Assembly: GCA_002337215.1 (NCBI GenBank)
Contig: DDFO01000047.1
Coordinates: 19,605 to 44,896, forward strand
DNA: 25,292 nt
DNA from: Phycisphaerales bacterium UBA1926
GTDB lineage: Bacteria; Planctomycetota; Phycisphaerae; Phycisphaerales; UBA1924
Reading direction: 5' to 3'
Of this stretch, positions 8,867 through 16,443 are shown piece after piece (the first letter of the stretch is position 1; the number at the start of each line of letters is the position of its first letter). Below the pieces are notes generated by a model. That model saw only the letters and a program-made list of their open reading frames with translations. It did no database searches and had not been told where the DNA came from. The translations under genes were made by a program, and so were the position numbers.

Positions 8867-9505
8867 CTAGAGCATCCAGCGGATGACCTCGAACGCCTCG
8901 GCGAAGCCGCCCTCGATCTGTGCCCCTCTGGTGACCGCGAGCGACCGCATGACATCCTCTTGGAAGTAGGGTCGGTGCCGTTGCGACTTGTAGGCGGCGA
9001 GGGCGCGGAGCTTGGTGTCCAGATCTTCCTTCTCGAGGAACTCGAACGAGTTCGTTGAGAAGGAGATGTTGTTCCAGGGTTCTTCGTAGCAGAGGATCGA
9101 CTGCTTCTTGAACGCCCGGATCGCCTCGTGTGAGATCGTTGCGTGGTCCTGGTGCACATCGTTCGGCGAGGGACACAGGACCAGGTCGGGGGCGATGTCG
9201 GCACGCAGCGCGATCAGATCTTCGAGGATGTTCTGGCGGAACTGCGGGAAGTGGCGGACGTCGTAATCGAAGAGCACGAGTCGCTTGTCGGGATCGAGCC
9301 CGAGCACTCCCGCTGCTTCGCGGACTTCGTCTTTCAGGATCGTCGAGGGCTGGCCCTTGCTCAGTGAACGAGCGCAGTGGCTGAAGACCGCGTAGAACAC
9401 CTCGTGACCAAGGCGGGTGCGCTTCGCCATCAGTCCGCCGCATCCGAGTTCACCGTCATCGGTGTGCGGGCCGAGCACCAGAATTCTGCGTTTGTGGTTG
9501 ATCAA
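8867..9505 (-). CDS. PIG-L family N-deacetylase (LmbE-like)
   Basis: A 212-residue zinc-dependent deacetylase of the PIG-L/LmbE family, which removes N-acetyl groups from GlcNAc-like sugars or related amides. Seen: the N-terminal motif PHTDDGELGCGG (13-24), a variant of the usual PHPDD with Thr for Pro but His14 and Asp17 kept, and NDVHQDH (115-121) with His118 and His121. These supply the expected zinc ligands. No signal peptide is present, so it should act in the cytoplasm. Start: TTG at 9503-9505, preceded by AGGAG; the open frame runs further upstream but the extra residues look non-coding. It lies downstream of, and co-directional with, the AsnB-like gene (113-nt gap), so the two may share a transcript. 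The target could be one of the acetamido groups of the locus sugars, which is inference. Confidence 0.88.
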   Translation of the reverse strand: MINHKRRILVLGPHTDDGELGCGGLMAKRTRLGHEVFYAVFSHCARSLSKGQPSTILKDEVREAAGVLGLDPDKRLVLFDYDVRHFPQFRQNILEDLIALRADIAPDLVLCPSPNDVHQDHATISHEAIRAFKKQSILCYEEPWNNISFSTNSFEFLEKEDLDTKLRALAAYKSQRHRPYFQEDVMRSLAVTRGAQIEGGFAEAFEVIRWML

Positions 9506-9513
9506 ATAGATGA

Positions 9514-9518
9514 CTCCT
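9514..9518 (-). promoter_or_regulatory. Ribosome binding site supporting a TTG start
   Basis: AGGAG (read on the minus strand) lies 8 nt before TTG 9503-9505. No ATG or GTG is positioned near it in frame, which makes TTG the best start for the PIG-L gene. Confidence 0.65.
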
Positions 9519-9618
9519 GTCTTGCGGTCTCGATGAGACTCTGCGTGCAAACTCTGTTGCCGTTGCGGTGTGCGAGCGTGGGTTTCGAGGATATTTCCGA
9601 TCGGGACGGCCGAGGCTC

Positions 9619-11583
9619 TCAGGCGCCCGCCGGGATCGCCTCGCGCCCGGCACTCGAGACCCCGTTGTCGGGGTTTCTGAAGTTCTCGACCCATCTGACG
9701 AGATTGATCCATCGCCACATGTGCTGGCTGAACGGTCGCTGGCCGCGCCTGACCTGCGCCCAGTGACGCTGAACGACCTCTGGGTTGAGGCCGATCTGCG
9801 TGTGGATCACGTCGCTCTGGAGAATCTGCTCGACCCACTCGCTGATCTCGGTGAGCCACGCCGCCATGGGGGTCGTGAAGCCGATCTTGTCCTTGCGATC
9901 AAGAACCTGGTCGGGCACGATGCCGCGCATTGCTTCGCGGAAGAGCGCTTTCGAGACGCCGTTCTTATCGACGAGGAATTCTTCCGGCATCGAGAGGCTG
10001 AACTCGGCGAACGCGGGCGTGACGAACGGGACTCGGCTCTCGATCGAGAACGCCATCGAGTTCCGGTCCTCGTAACGAAGCAGGGCGGGCATGCTCGAGC
10101 GGGTCGCGGCGCTGATCAGGTAGCCGTGCAGGGCGGTCTGGTCCTGCGGGTCGGCGTAGGTGGTGTTGGCGACGCCGTGCTCGGTGAACCATTCGGTATC
10201 CATCCAGTCCGGGCCGCGTTCGACCAGGTTCTCCGTGGCGGGAGTGGGCCAGTTCGCGTGGGCCCAGGCTGCGGCGGTCACGTCGATGATCGGTGTGTCG
10301 GGGCAGTTCCAGGCGAGGCCCAGGATGAACCGGGTCACGTCGAGCGGACTGCCGGCTCTCAGCAGCGATGACAGCCGGGCCCTTCTGCTCGCGCCCTGGT
10401 AGCCGCCGAGCAGTTCGTCGGCACCCTGGCCGTCGAGCATGACCTTGATGCCCGCGGCGTGGGCTTCCTGGAACACGCGGTACTGCGCGTAGATGCTGGT
10501 CCCGGCGAACGGTTCGTCCTGGATCCGGATGAGCCGGTCGAGGTCATTGACGAGATCGCGGTGGGTCGGGCGGATCTTGTGCGGCGTGGCGCCGGACGCC
10601 TTGTTGACGATGTCGATCCATTTTTCTTCGCTCAGCGCCGAGTCGTTCGAGATGTAGCTGAACGTGTGGAGATCGGCTTTCGGGCCCTCGAGGTGTCTCG
10701 CCGCCATGACGATGGCCGACGAATCGATCCCCCCCGACAGGCAGGAACCAACGGGGACATCGCTCCGGAGGTGGAGCCTCACGGATTCGAGGAACTGCTC
10801 GCGCAGCTCGGCCGCCGCCTTCTTGAACCGGAGACCTTCGCGCGGCTTGGGAGAGAGCGTGTAATAGCGGGATACCGAGAGGTCGCCCGTCTTGAGATCG
10901 ACGGTTCCGAGGTGCCCGCCGGGCAGGCTCTGGATCGAGGAGAACGGGGTGGCGCTCCCGGCGCTCGATCGGCTGTGCCGCAGGTAGTTGTAGAGGTAAT
11001 GAGGATCGAGTTCGTCGGAAACGGTCGGGAACTCCAGGAGCGATTTGATCTCCGACGCGAACGCGATCCCTCGGCTCTCGTCGGAGTAGAAGAACGGCTT
11101 GATCCCGAACGGGTCTCTCGCGAACATCACCCGGCTGTCGGCGCGGTCGAGGAACGCGAAGGCGAACATCCCCGTCAGCTTGGGCAGCGCGTCAGCGCCC
11201 CAGCGGATGAGCGCCTGCAGCAGGACCTCGGTATCGCAGTGGCTCCGGAACGAGACGCCTTCTCGCTCGAGGTCTTCGCGCAGTTCGATGTGGTTGTAGA
11301 TCTCGCCGTTGAAGACGAGGTGGTAGCGGTTCGACTGATCGCTCATGGGCTGCCAGCCCGCGTCGCTCAGGTCGATGATGCTCAGCCGGCGATGGATGAG
11401 CACGATCTCGGCATCCTCCGCGAACGCCGCGTCGCGTCCCGCGCTGAGCCTGCCGTCCGTGGTGATGCCCAGAAACCCGAGGTCATCGGGGCCCCGGTGC
11501 TCGATGGACCGGCCGATCGCTTCGGCCGCACCCCGCGAGAGGGTGTTGCCGGCTTTTCCCAAGAATCCTGCGATTCCACACAC
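9619..11583 (-). CDS. asnB: AsnB-type glutamine-dependent amidotransferase (asparagine synthase family)
   Basis: A 654-residue protein with the full class II asparagine synthetase layout. Cys2 (MCGIAGF) is the glutaminase nucleophile, with HRGPDD (29-34) and FNGEIYN (91-97) in the N-terminal Ntn domain. The synthetase domain has the PP-loop LSGGIDSS (282-289) and a GQGADELLGGY block (about 400-410). The start is GTG at 11581-11583, fixed by the need for Cys at position 2; GGAG lies 8 nt upstream within a small inverted repeat. Family members in polysaccharide loci amidate uronic acids to uronamides instead of making asparagine. With a UDP-diacetamido-uronic acid pathway encoded around it, that role is likely here, but the sequence alone cannot prove it. 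It reads toward the PIG-L gene. Confidence 0.92.
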   Translation of the reverse strand: MCGIAGFLGKAGNTLSRGAAEAIGRSIEHRGPDDLGFLGITTDGRLSAGRDAAFAEDAEIVLIHRRLSIIDLSDAGWQPMSDQSNRYHLVFNGEIYNHIELREDLEREGVSFRSHCDTEVLLQALIRWGADALPKLTGMFAFAFLDRADSRVMFARDPFGIKPFFYSDESRGIAFASEIKSLLEFPTVSDELDPHYLYNYLRHSRSSAGSATPFSSIQSLPGGHLGTVDLKTGDLSVSRYYTLSPKPREGLRFKKAAAELREQFLESVRLHLRSDVPVGSCLSGGIDSSAIVMAARHLEGPKADLHTFSYISNDSALSEEKWIDIVNKASGATPHKIRPTHRDLVNDLDRLIRIQDEPFAGTSIYAQYRVFQEAHAAGIKVMLDGQGADELLGGYQGASRRARLSSLLRAGSPLDVTRFILGLAWNCPDTPIIDVTAAAWAHANWPTPATENLVERGPDWMDTEWFTEHGVANTTYADPQDQTALHGYLISAATRSSMPALLRYEDRNSMAFSIESRVPFVTPAFAEFSLSMPEEFLVDKNGVSKALFREAMRGIVPDQVLDRKDKIGFTTPMAAWLTEISEWVEQILQSDVIHTQIGLNPEVVQRHWAQVRRGQRPFSQHMWRWINLVRWVENFRNPDNGVSSAGREAIPAGA

Positions 11584-11675
11584 GTGATCGGCTCCGGTTT
11601 CATGAGCCGACGACGTTGCCGGCTAGAATGCGCTCGTTCGAATAGTCTAGAGCAATTCCCCCGGAGCAACTGATC
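11584..11675. promoter_or_regulatory. Divergent promoter region between asnB and the sulfotransferase gene
   Basis: Ninety-two bases must serve two divergent genes. An inverted repeat at 11588-11610 (TCGGCT/AGCCGA, 11-nt spacer) overlaps the asnB ribosome binding site. TAGAAT at 11624-11629 is a possible -10 box for the rightward transcript, but no good -35 is apparent. Confidence 0.35.
11663..11666 (+). promoter_or_regulatory. Ribosome binding site for a TTG start (sulfotransferase)
   Basis: GGAG lies 9 nt before TTG at 11676. The next in-frame ATG is only at 11754-11756, so the TTG start is favoured. Confidence 0.5.
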
Positions 11676-12695
11676 TTGCTGGAAATTTCGGACAAGACGC
11701 ACCGCAGGCCGGAACACCTTCCGGATCAGACTGACGAACGATTCTTGGACGCGATGAATGACGCGCTGCTCGGGGCGCGGGTGGAAGTCCCCGCGGCATC
11801 GGCCCCGGTGGGGCCTTCTCTGTTCGTTGCCGGGGGCCCTCGGAGCGGGACGACGTTCCTCGCGCAGGCGCTGTGCCAGGCCTTCGATGTGTCATGGGTC
11901 GACAACCTCGCGGCGCGCTTCTGGAAGACTCCCGAGGTCGGTGTCCGGCTGTCTCGGATCGTGTTCGGGGACATGGGAGAACGCCGAGACAGGCTCTCGT
12001 TCCGATCCGGCTTCGGCCGGTCCGAGCTGCCCTGGGATATCCACGGGATCCACTACTTCTGGATGCGGCTGCTGGGGCTCGATCGCGTCGAGAACCTGTT
12101 CACGGTGCTCGAAGAGCGCGGTGTTGCGGCGGCGGATGTCTGCGCGGAGCTCGCGCGGATCGAGGCGGCCGGGGGGGCACCGGTGGTCTACAAGGGGTAC
12201 TACCCCTCGTACTTCATGCGTTGGTTCAGCGAGCGAATCCCCGGCTCGGTGTTCGTGCTGATATCCCGCCGCCCGCTCCATCAGGCGAGGTCGATCTATA
12301 GAGCTCGGATCGCTTACAACGGGGATCCCGGGCCTTGGTGGAGCATGCAGCCGCCCGAGATCGAAGAACTCGAGGGGCGTTCCCCGGCCGAGCAGATCGC
12401 CGGCCAGGTCTTCGGCCTCAGGCGTTTCTACGCCAGGCAGCTCGCCGAGCACGGCGTGAAAGCGGTCGTCGTCGAGTATGAGGAACTCATCTCCGACCCG
12501 GCGACGGTGATGGAGAAGATCCGGGCCGAGGTCGAGTCGCGCACCGGGTTGGAACTCCGAACGACCGGATTCGTACCCGATGTCCGAGCGGGCACCGGGG
12601 GCAAGCCCACCGAGATCGACGCCGAACTCGAAGAGGCTCTCAAGGCGTTCGAGCACTGGGACGAGCCCTGGGTATCCACGGAGCCGTCACTTTGA
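11676..12695 (+). CDS. PAPS-dependent sulfotransferase family protein
   Basis: A 339-residue protein of the P-loop sulfotransferase superfamily, which moves a sulfonate group from PAPS to a hydroxyl or amino group, here presumably on a sugar. Seen: the 5'-phosphosulfate loop VAGGPRSGTTF (51-61) and a 3'-phosphate-binding block ISRRPLHQARSIY (196-208) with Arg198/Arg199 and Ser206 in the family pattern. No signal peptide or membrane span is seen, so it is cytoplasmic. The start is TTG at 11676 with GGAG upstream; about 45 weakly conserved residues precede the fold. Its stop overlaps the ATG of the WbqC-like gene (TGATG), a strong sign of coupled translation. The acceptor is unknown; location points to the exported glycan. 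Confidence 0.85.
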   Translation: MLEISDKTHRRPEHLPDQTDERFLDAMNDALLGARVEVPAASAPVGPSLFVAGGPRSGTTFLAQALCQAFDVSWVDNLAARFWKTPEVGVRLSRIVFGDMGERRDRLSFRSGFGRSELPWDIHGIHYFWMRLLGLDRVENLFTVLEERGVAAADVCAELARIEAAGGAPVVYKGYYPSYFMRWFSERIPGSVFVLISRRPLHQARSIYRARIAYNGDPGPWWSMQPPEIEELEGRSPAEQIAGQVFGLRRFYARQLAEHGVKAVVVEYEELISDPATVMEKIRAEVESRTGLELRTTGFVPDVRAGTGGKPTEIDAELEEALKAFEHWDEPWVSTEPSL

Positions 12696-13453
12696 TGGAA
12701 GCACCTTCAGCAAACGCCGCGCCCGGCTCGACCGTTGTTGTTGCTGCGCATCAGCCGAATTTCCTTCCCTGGCTGGGGTACTTCTACAAGCTCCGTAACG
12801 CCGACATTTTTCTGGTCGTCGACAATGTCCAGTTCAGCAAAGGCAGCTACACGAACCGGGTCCGCGTGCCGATGGGCGGCAAGACGAACTGGATGACGGT
12901 CCCCGTCCAGATTCCAGGCAGCGAGGCGTTGATCACCGAGATCACGATCCCGTCGACAAAGTTCGTGAGGCAGCACCTCAACACGATCCGGGCGACCTAT
13001 GGGAAATCACCGTTCTTCCAAGAAGTCTTCGCGCTTCTTGAGCCGGTCTATCTCGCGGTCGCGCCCGGGCATCGGCTCGACCACTTCAATCTGTCACTCA
13101 TCACGAACATCGCTTCGTACCTCGGTCTCGACGCCCGGATGGAGCGGATCTCCGATCTCGGGATCGATGGTCGGAACAACGAGATGCTCTCGGACGCGAC
13201 CGCGGCGGTCGGTGGCGGGCTGTACGTCGCGGGCCGTGGGGCCCGGTCGTACATGGAGGGGCACGAGTCGGTTTATGCCAGCCGGGGTGTTGAGATCGCC
13301 TACCAGCGGTTCGAGCACCCGGTCTATCCGCAGAAACTCGAGCCGTTCGAGCCGGGCTGCAGCATCATCGACGCGATGTTCCAGCTCGGGCAAGAGACCC
13401 GCACGCTTTTGGAGCCGCAGGGGACGCCGCCCTGGACGCCTCCGGAAGTTTGA
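12695..13453 (+). CDS. WbqC-like family protein
   Basis: A 252-residue protein of the WbqC family, which recurs in O-antigen and capsule loci and whose biochemical role is not settled. Seen: the family hallmark AAHQPNFLPWLGYFYKL (17-33), then FSKGSYTNRVR (47-57) and a conserved FEHPVYPQ block (about 206-213). No signal peptide or transmembrane segment is present. The ATG at 12695 overlaps the stop of the sulfotransferase gene as TGATG, so the two proteins are probably made together. In other genomes WbqC-like genes sit near sugar aminotransferase or acyl-transfer genes, and a role in modifying an amino sugar has been suggested; here wbpE is about 4 kb away. Family membership is confident, function is not. 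Confidence 0.88.
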   Translation: MEAPSANAAPGSTVVVAAHQPNFLPWLGYFYKLRNADIFLVVDNVQFSKGSYTNRVRVPMGGKTNWMTVPVQIPGSEALITEITIPSTKFVRQHLNTIRATYGKSPFFQEVFALLEPVYLAVAPGHRLDHFNLSLITNIASYLGLDARMERISDLGIDGRNNEMLSDATAAVGGGLYVAGRGARSYMEGHESVYASRGVEIAYQRFEHPVYPQKLEPFEPGCSIIDAMFQLGQETRTLLEPQGTPPWTPPEV

Positions 13454-13509
13454 CGTGCACCGGTCGGTCTCGGCGCGGTGCCTCGTCGCTCCTCCGAAGA
13501 GCCGGTAGT

Positions 13510-14835
13510 TCAGGAGCCTTTTTCTATATCCCGAGCCGGCTCGGTCTGGCTTGCCTGCATCGGCGGTGACCCGGCCTGATCCGCGCCGGTCACAGCCGCT
13601 TCAGCCGCTTCAGTCACCTCGGCAGCCTCGGCTTGCGGGGGCTGCTCGGGCTCCGGATTGATCAGCGAAACGGCTTCTTTGAGTTGCTTGGTGAGTTCGT
13701 TCATCCGAGCGCGGAGTTTCCCGACCGATTTCCGAAGCTCGAGCGTTTCCTGACGCGTGTTCGCGATGGTGATGCAGGCCGTGTTGAGCAGCGCTTCCCG
13801 GTCGGCCGAGGCGACGGCGTTCGGACCGAGGAGGCGATCGACATTGATAAGCCAGACGGGGACCGGCACCCAGCCCTCGTCCTCGACAAGTGCGAGCATG
13901 CGGTACTTGATCTGCTCGTGCGTTCGTTCGAGCCATACCGTCTCGCCGGCCACTCGCTCGGTCGGCATCCCGAAGACCTCTCCGCGACGCTCGAGGATCC
14001 GTCTTTCCGGGTGGGGATCGACATTGATCAACGCGGCGTCGGCCGGCTGCTGCAGGCCCTCGACAAGATCGTCGATGACAAGGATCTCGCTCCAGTCGGG
14101 GTGGATGCCCGCGGGATCATCGACAACGCCCGAGAGCAGGCTGATGCGGTGCGACTTCGAATCCGGGTGACAGTGCTCGATCGAGTCGTTGGCGGCGCAG
14201 CGGGTGCAGACGGCGTGCTCCCACCCGATCGTGTCGGCCGCGACTGAGCGGTATGTCCGCGCGACGATCTCCCGCCGGGTCCGTCTGCGTCCCGTGAACA
14301 CGACGACGCCGGGCACGCCGGGCGACGACATGCGGAGCGCGTCGTCGAGCTCGTACCGCCGCCGGTGGTCGTTGATGTGGAAGAGCGAGCCGCACGAGCC
14401 GCAGAGAGAGGTTGCCCCCCGGCTGTTCTCGGCGAACGGCACGCCCATGAACACGCGATGCCGTGCGACCCTGTGCAGTTCGCGCAGCGAGCGTTCGTAG
14501 ATGGATTCGGGAAGGTGCTCGGGGACATCGGTGCACAGCACGACGTCGAACGAGTCGTCATCGAACGGAAGGTCGGGGAGCGCCGCCAGCGTCGTGGGGT
14601 GCTCGACCTTCGCGAGCGCGGCCGGGCTGATGTCCGTCCCGTGGATCTCGAGTCGGTCCGGAAGCCTGTTGGTGAGCCGCCCTGCGCCGCACCCGACATC
14701 CAGCAGCGTCCGCGAATTCGTCGGGATCATCGCTCGGATCGCGCTGATCTGCGCTTCCTGATAGTCGGCGCATCCCTCCCGTTTCCAGAGGTCGTCGCGG
14801 CCGAAATAAGCGATGTTCGGGCTGTCTGGTTTCAT
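13510..14835 (-). CDS. Class I SAM methyltransferase with zinc knuckle, coiled coil and acidic tail
   Basis: A 441-residue protein. Residues about 40-200 form a methyltransferase domain with motif I LLDVGCGAG (44-52), HGTDIS after strand 2 (65-70) and SFDVVLCTDVPEHLPE (95-110). An inserted pair of Cys motifs, CGSC (145-148) with His153 and His157, and CTRC (210-213), looks like a zinc knuckle. Residues 260-345 are of unknown fold. Residues about 357-392 have coiled-coil character (ETLELRKSVGKLRARMNE), followed by a disordered Ala/Glu/Pro-rich tail. The ATG at 14833-14835 has GGAGG 10 nt upstream. The gene diverges from the ABC exporter genes across 59 bp and converges on the WbqC-like gene. 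A methyl-capping role on the exported glycan is possible; the substrate is unknown. Confidence 0.82.
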   Translation of the reverse strand: MKPDSPNIAYFGRDDLWKREGCADYQEAQISAIRAMIPTNSRTLLDVGCGAGRLTNRLPDRLEIHGTDISPAALAKVEHPTTLAALPDLPFDDDSFDVVLCTDVPEHLPESIYERSLRELHRVARHRVFMGVPFAENSRGATSLCGSCGSLFHINDHRRRYELDDALRMSSPGVPGVVVFTGRRRTRREIVARTYRSVAADTIGWEHAVCTRCAANDSIEHCHPDSKSHRISLLSGVVDDPAGIHPDWSEILVIDDLVEGLQQPADAALINVDPHPERRILERRGEVFGMPTERVAGETVWLERTHEQIKYRMLALVEDEGWVPVPVWLINVDRLLGPNAVASADREALLNTACITIANTRQETLELRKSVGKLRARMNELTKQLKEAVSLINPEPEQPPQAEAAEVTEAAEAAVTGADQAGSPPMQASQTEPARDIEKGS

Positions 14836-14894
14836 CGTGAAACGGCCTCCGCGCTATAGTAGCCGCCAAGGTTCAGATCGAAAGCGGGCAAGGA
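14836..14894. promoter_or_regulatory. Short divergent promoter region between methyltransferase and ABC exporter
   Basis: Only 59 bp separate the two divergent starts. TATAGT at 14855-14860 reads as a -10 box rightward, with a poor TTCATC 18 bp upstream. The complementary strand offers TACTAT at almost the same place for the leftward gene. Overlapping divergent promoters would co-regulate the methyltransferase and exporter. Confidence 0.35.
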
Positions 14895-15686
14895 TTGCGT
14901 GAGACGATCGGTACATTGCTGAGGAACCGAAACTACGCGATGCTCTCGCTCGATATCGCGCGTTTCTCGGTGAAAAAGGAAGCGGCGAAGGGCTATCTCG
15001 GGCTGCTCTGGTGGTTCGCCGATCCCGCGATCAACGCCCTGCTCTACTGGTTCCTTGTGGTCGTCGTGTTCCGTTCCGCCGACGATGAGTTCGTCCCGTT
15101 CGTTCTTCTCGGGCTCGTCATCTGGCGCTGGATCCAGCAATCGGTCACGGGCGGGAGCAACGCGATCTACTCGAATTCCGGGCTGATGCGCACCGTCCAC
15201 ATTCCGAAACTCGTGTTCGTGTTCAAGGAAGTGACCGTCGCGGGCTACCGCTTTGTCTTTGGGTTCGCCGCGATCATGGTGATCTACTTCCTGCTCGGCT
15301 ACTTCCCGACGGTCGCGTACTTCCTGCTGCCGATCCAGTTCGCGGCGACGCTCGTGATGATCCTCGGGCTCGCATCGCTGCTCTCGTCGCTCGTCCCGTT
15401 CTTCCCGGATACGCAGCAGTTTCTGCCTCACGCGTTCCGGGTCCTCATGTTCGTCTCCGGCGTGTTCTATTCACAGGAACGGCTCCCGGAGAAGCTTGTT
15501 CCGATCTACCGCCTGAACCCCTTCAGTGGATTGGTCGACGGCTTCAGAGCGATCATGATGCGGGGCGAAGCGCCAGATTTTCCGCTTCTGATATACGCCG
15601 CTTCCGTCGGGCTCGCCTGCGGACTCGTTGGCTTTGTGATCCACATGAAGTACAACCGGCTCTACCCGCGGATCATCGCGGCCTAG
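14895..15686 (+). CDS. wzm: ABC-2 type polysaccharide export permease (Wzm/KpsM-like)
   Basis: A membrane protein of about 263 residues, predicted to span the inner membrane about six times and to form the channel of a polysaccharide/lipid-linked-glycan exporter with the next gene. Seen: a charged amphipathic N-terminus leading into KGYLGLLWWFADPAI (33-47), which matches the family entry block; hydrophobic segments near residues 44-60, 67-82, 115-137, 143-170 and 227-246; and NPFSGLVDGFRAI (208-220), equivalent to the NP..G..E.YR block of the family. The start is uncertain: TTG at 14895 abuts AAGGA too closely for a normal ribosome site, and an in-frame TTG at 14916 is an alternative. The ATPase gene follows after 12 nt. 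Confidence 0.9.
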   Translation: MRETIGTLLRNRNYAMLSLDIARFSVKKEAAKGYLGLLWWFADPAINALLYWFLVVVVFRSADDEFVPFVLLGLVIWRWIQQSVTGGSNAIYSNSGLMRTVHIPKLVFVFKEVTVAGYRFVFGFAAIMVIYFLLGYFPTVAYFLLPIQFAATLVMILGLASLLSSLVPFFPDTQQFLPHAFRVLMFVSGVFYSQERLPEKLVPIYRLNPFSGLVDGFRAIMMRGEAPDFPLLIYAASVGLACGLVGFVIHMKYNRLYPRIIAA

Positions 15687-15698
15687 AAGGAACTCTCG

Positions 15699-16439
15699 AT
15701 GCGGTCCGGAAATCCAATCATCAGTCTTGAGGATGTTGCGATGTCCTACAAGATCCGCAACCGGAGGCTGCGGAACGAACGGCACGAGAAGCCCGCCCTC
15801 CGGAGCATCAATCTGAATCTCTGGCGCGGAGAGACCATCGGGATCATCGGGCGCAACGGCGCCGGCAAGAGCACCCTGCTGCGGATCATCGCGGGCATCA
15901 TCGAGCCCGATTCGGGGATCGTGACCAGGAACCACGTGTCGATCCGCCTTCTGGGGCTGAATCTCGGGTTCATCCCCTCCCTGAGCGGGTACGACAACGC
16001 GATCCTGGGCGGCCTGATTCTCGGCCTGAGGCGCAAGGAGATCGAGGCGATGGTCCCGGAGATTGCCGAGTTCGCCGAACTCGAGCAGGCGCTCCACAAC
16101 CCGCTGAGGACCTACTCCTCGGGGATGCGGACACGACTCGCGTTCTCGATCGCGGTCAGCGTCCCGGCCGATGTCCTGCTGCTCGACGAGCTCATGGGCG
16201 TCGGCGATGTCGCGTTCCGGAAGAAATCGGGCGAGAAACTCCGCAGCATGATCAACTCGGATCTGTCGTGCGTCATCGTGTCGCACAGCAACGAGATCAT
16301 CACCGAAATGTGCTCACGGATCGTGTGGGTCGAGCACGGCGAGACCATCGCCGAGGGCCCGACAGAAGAGATTCTTGAACGCTACGAGGCCGCGATGCTC
16401 GCGGGTCCCTCGCAACCGGCACCGGTCCCCGGTCGGTAG
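15699..16439 (+). CDS. wzt: ABC transporter ATPase for polysaccharide export (Wzt/KpsT-like, short form)
   Basis: A 246-residue nucleotide-binding subunit that powers export through the preceding permease. Seen: Walker A GRNGAGKST (51-59), the polysaccharide-exporter block LGLNLGFIPSLSGYDNA (85-101), signature YSSGM (139-143), Walker B VLLLDE (159-164) and the switch His196 in VSHS. The ATG at 15699 has AAGGA about 7 nt upstream. The protein ends soon after the nucleotide-binding domain, so it lacks the C-terminal carbohydrate-binding domain of long Wzt proteins that recognise capped O-antigen. It therefore resembles KpsT and short Wzt proteins, where export is not gated by a terminal cap. 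Its stop lies 4 bp from the stop of the convergent epimerase gene. Confidence 0.95.
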   Translation: MRSGNPIISLEDVAMSYKIRNRRLRNERHEKPALRSINLNLWRGETIGIIGRNGAGKSTLLRIIAGIIEPDSGIVTRNHVSIRLLGLNLGFIPSLSGYDNAILGGLILGLRRKEIEAMVPEIAEFAELEQALHNPLRTYSSGMRTRLAFSIAVSVPADVLLLDELMGVGDVAFRKKSGEKLRSMINSDLSCVIVSHSNEIITEMCSRIVWVEHGETIAEGPTEEILERYEAAMLAGPSQPAPVPGR

Positions 16440-16443
16440 GGCG

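Noticed and set aside
13454..13509. Weak inverted repeat (13457-13481) between the convergent WbqC-like and methyltransferase genes as terminator
   Set aside because: It has only 6-bp arms with a 13-nt loop and no T-run; this is expected by chance in GC-rich DNA.
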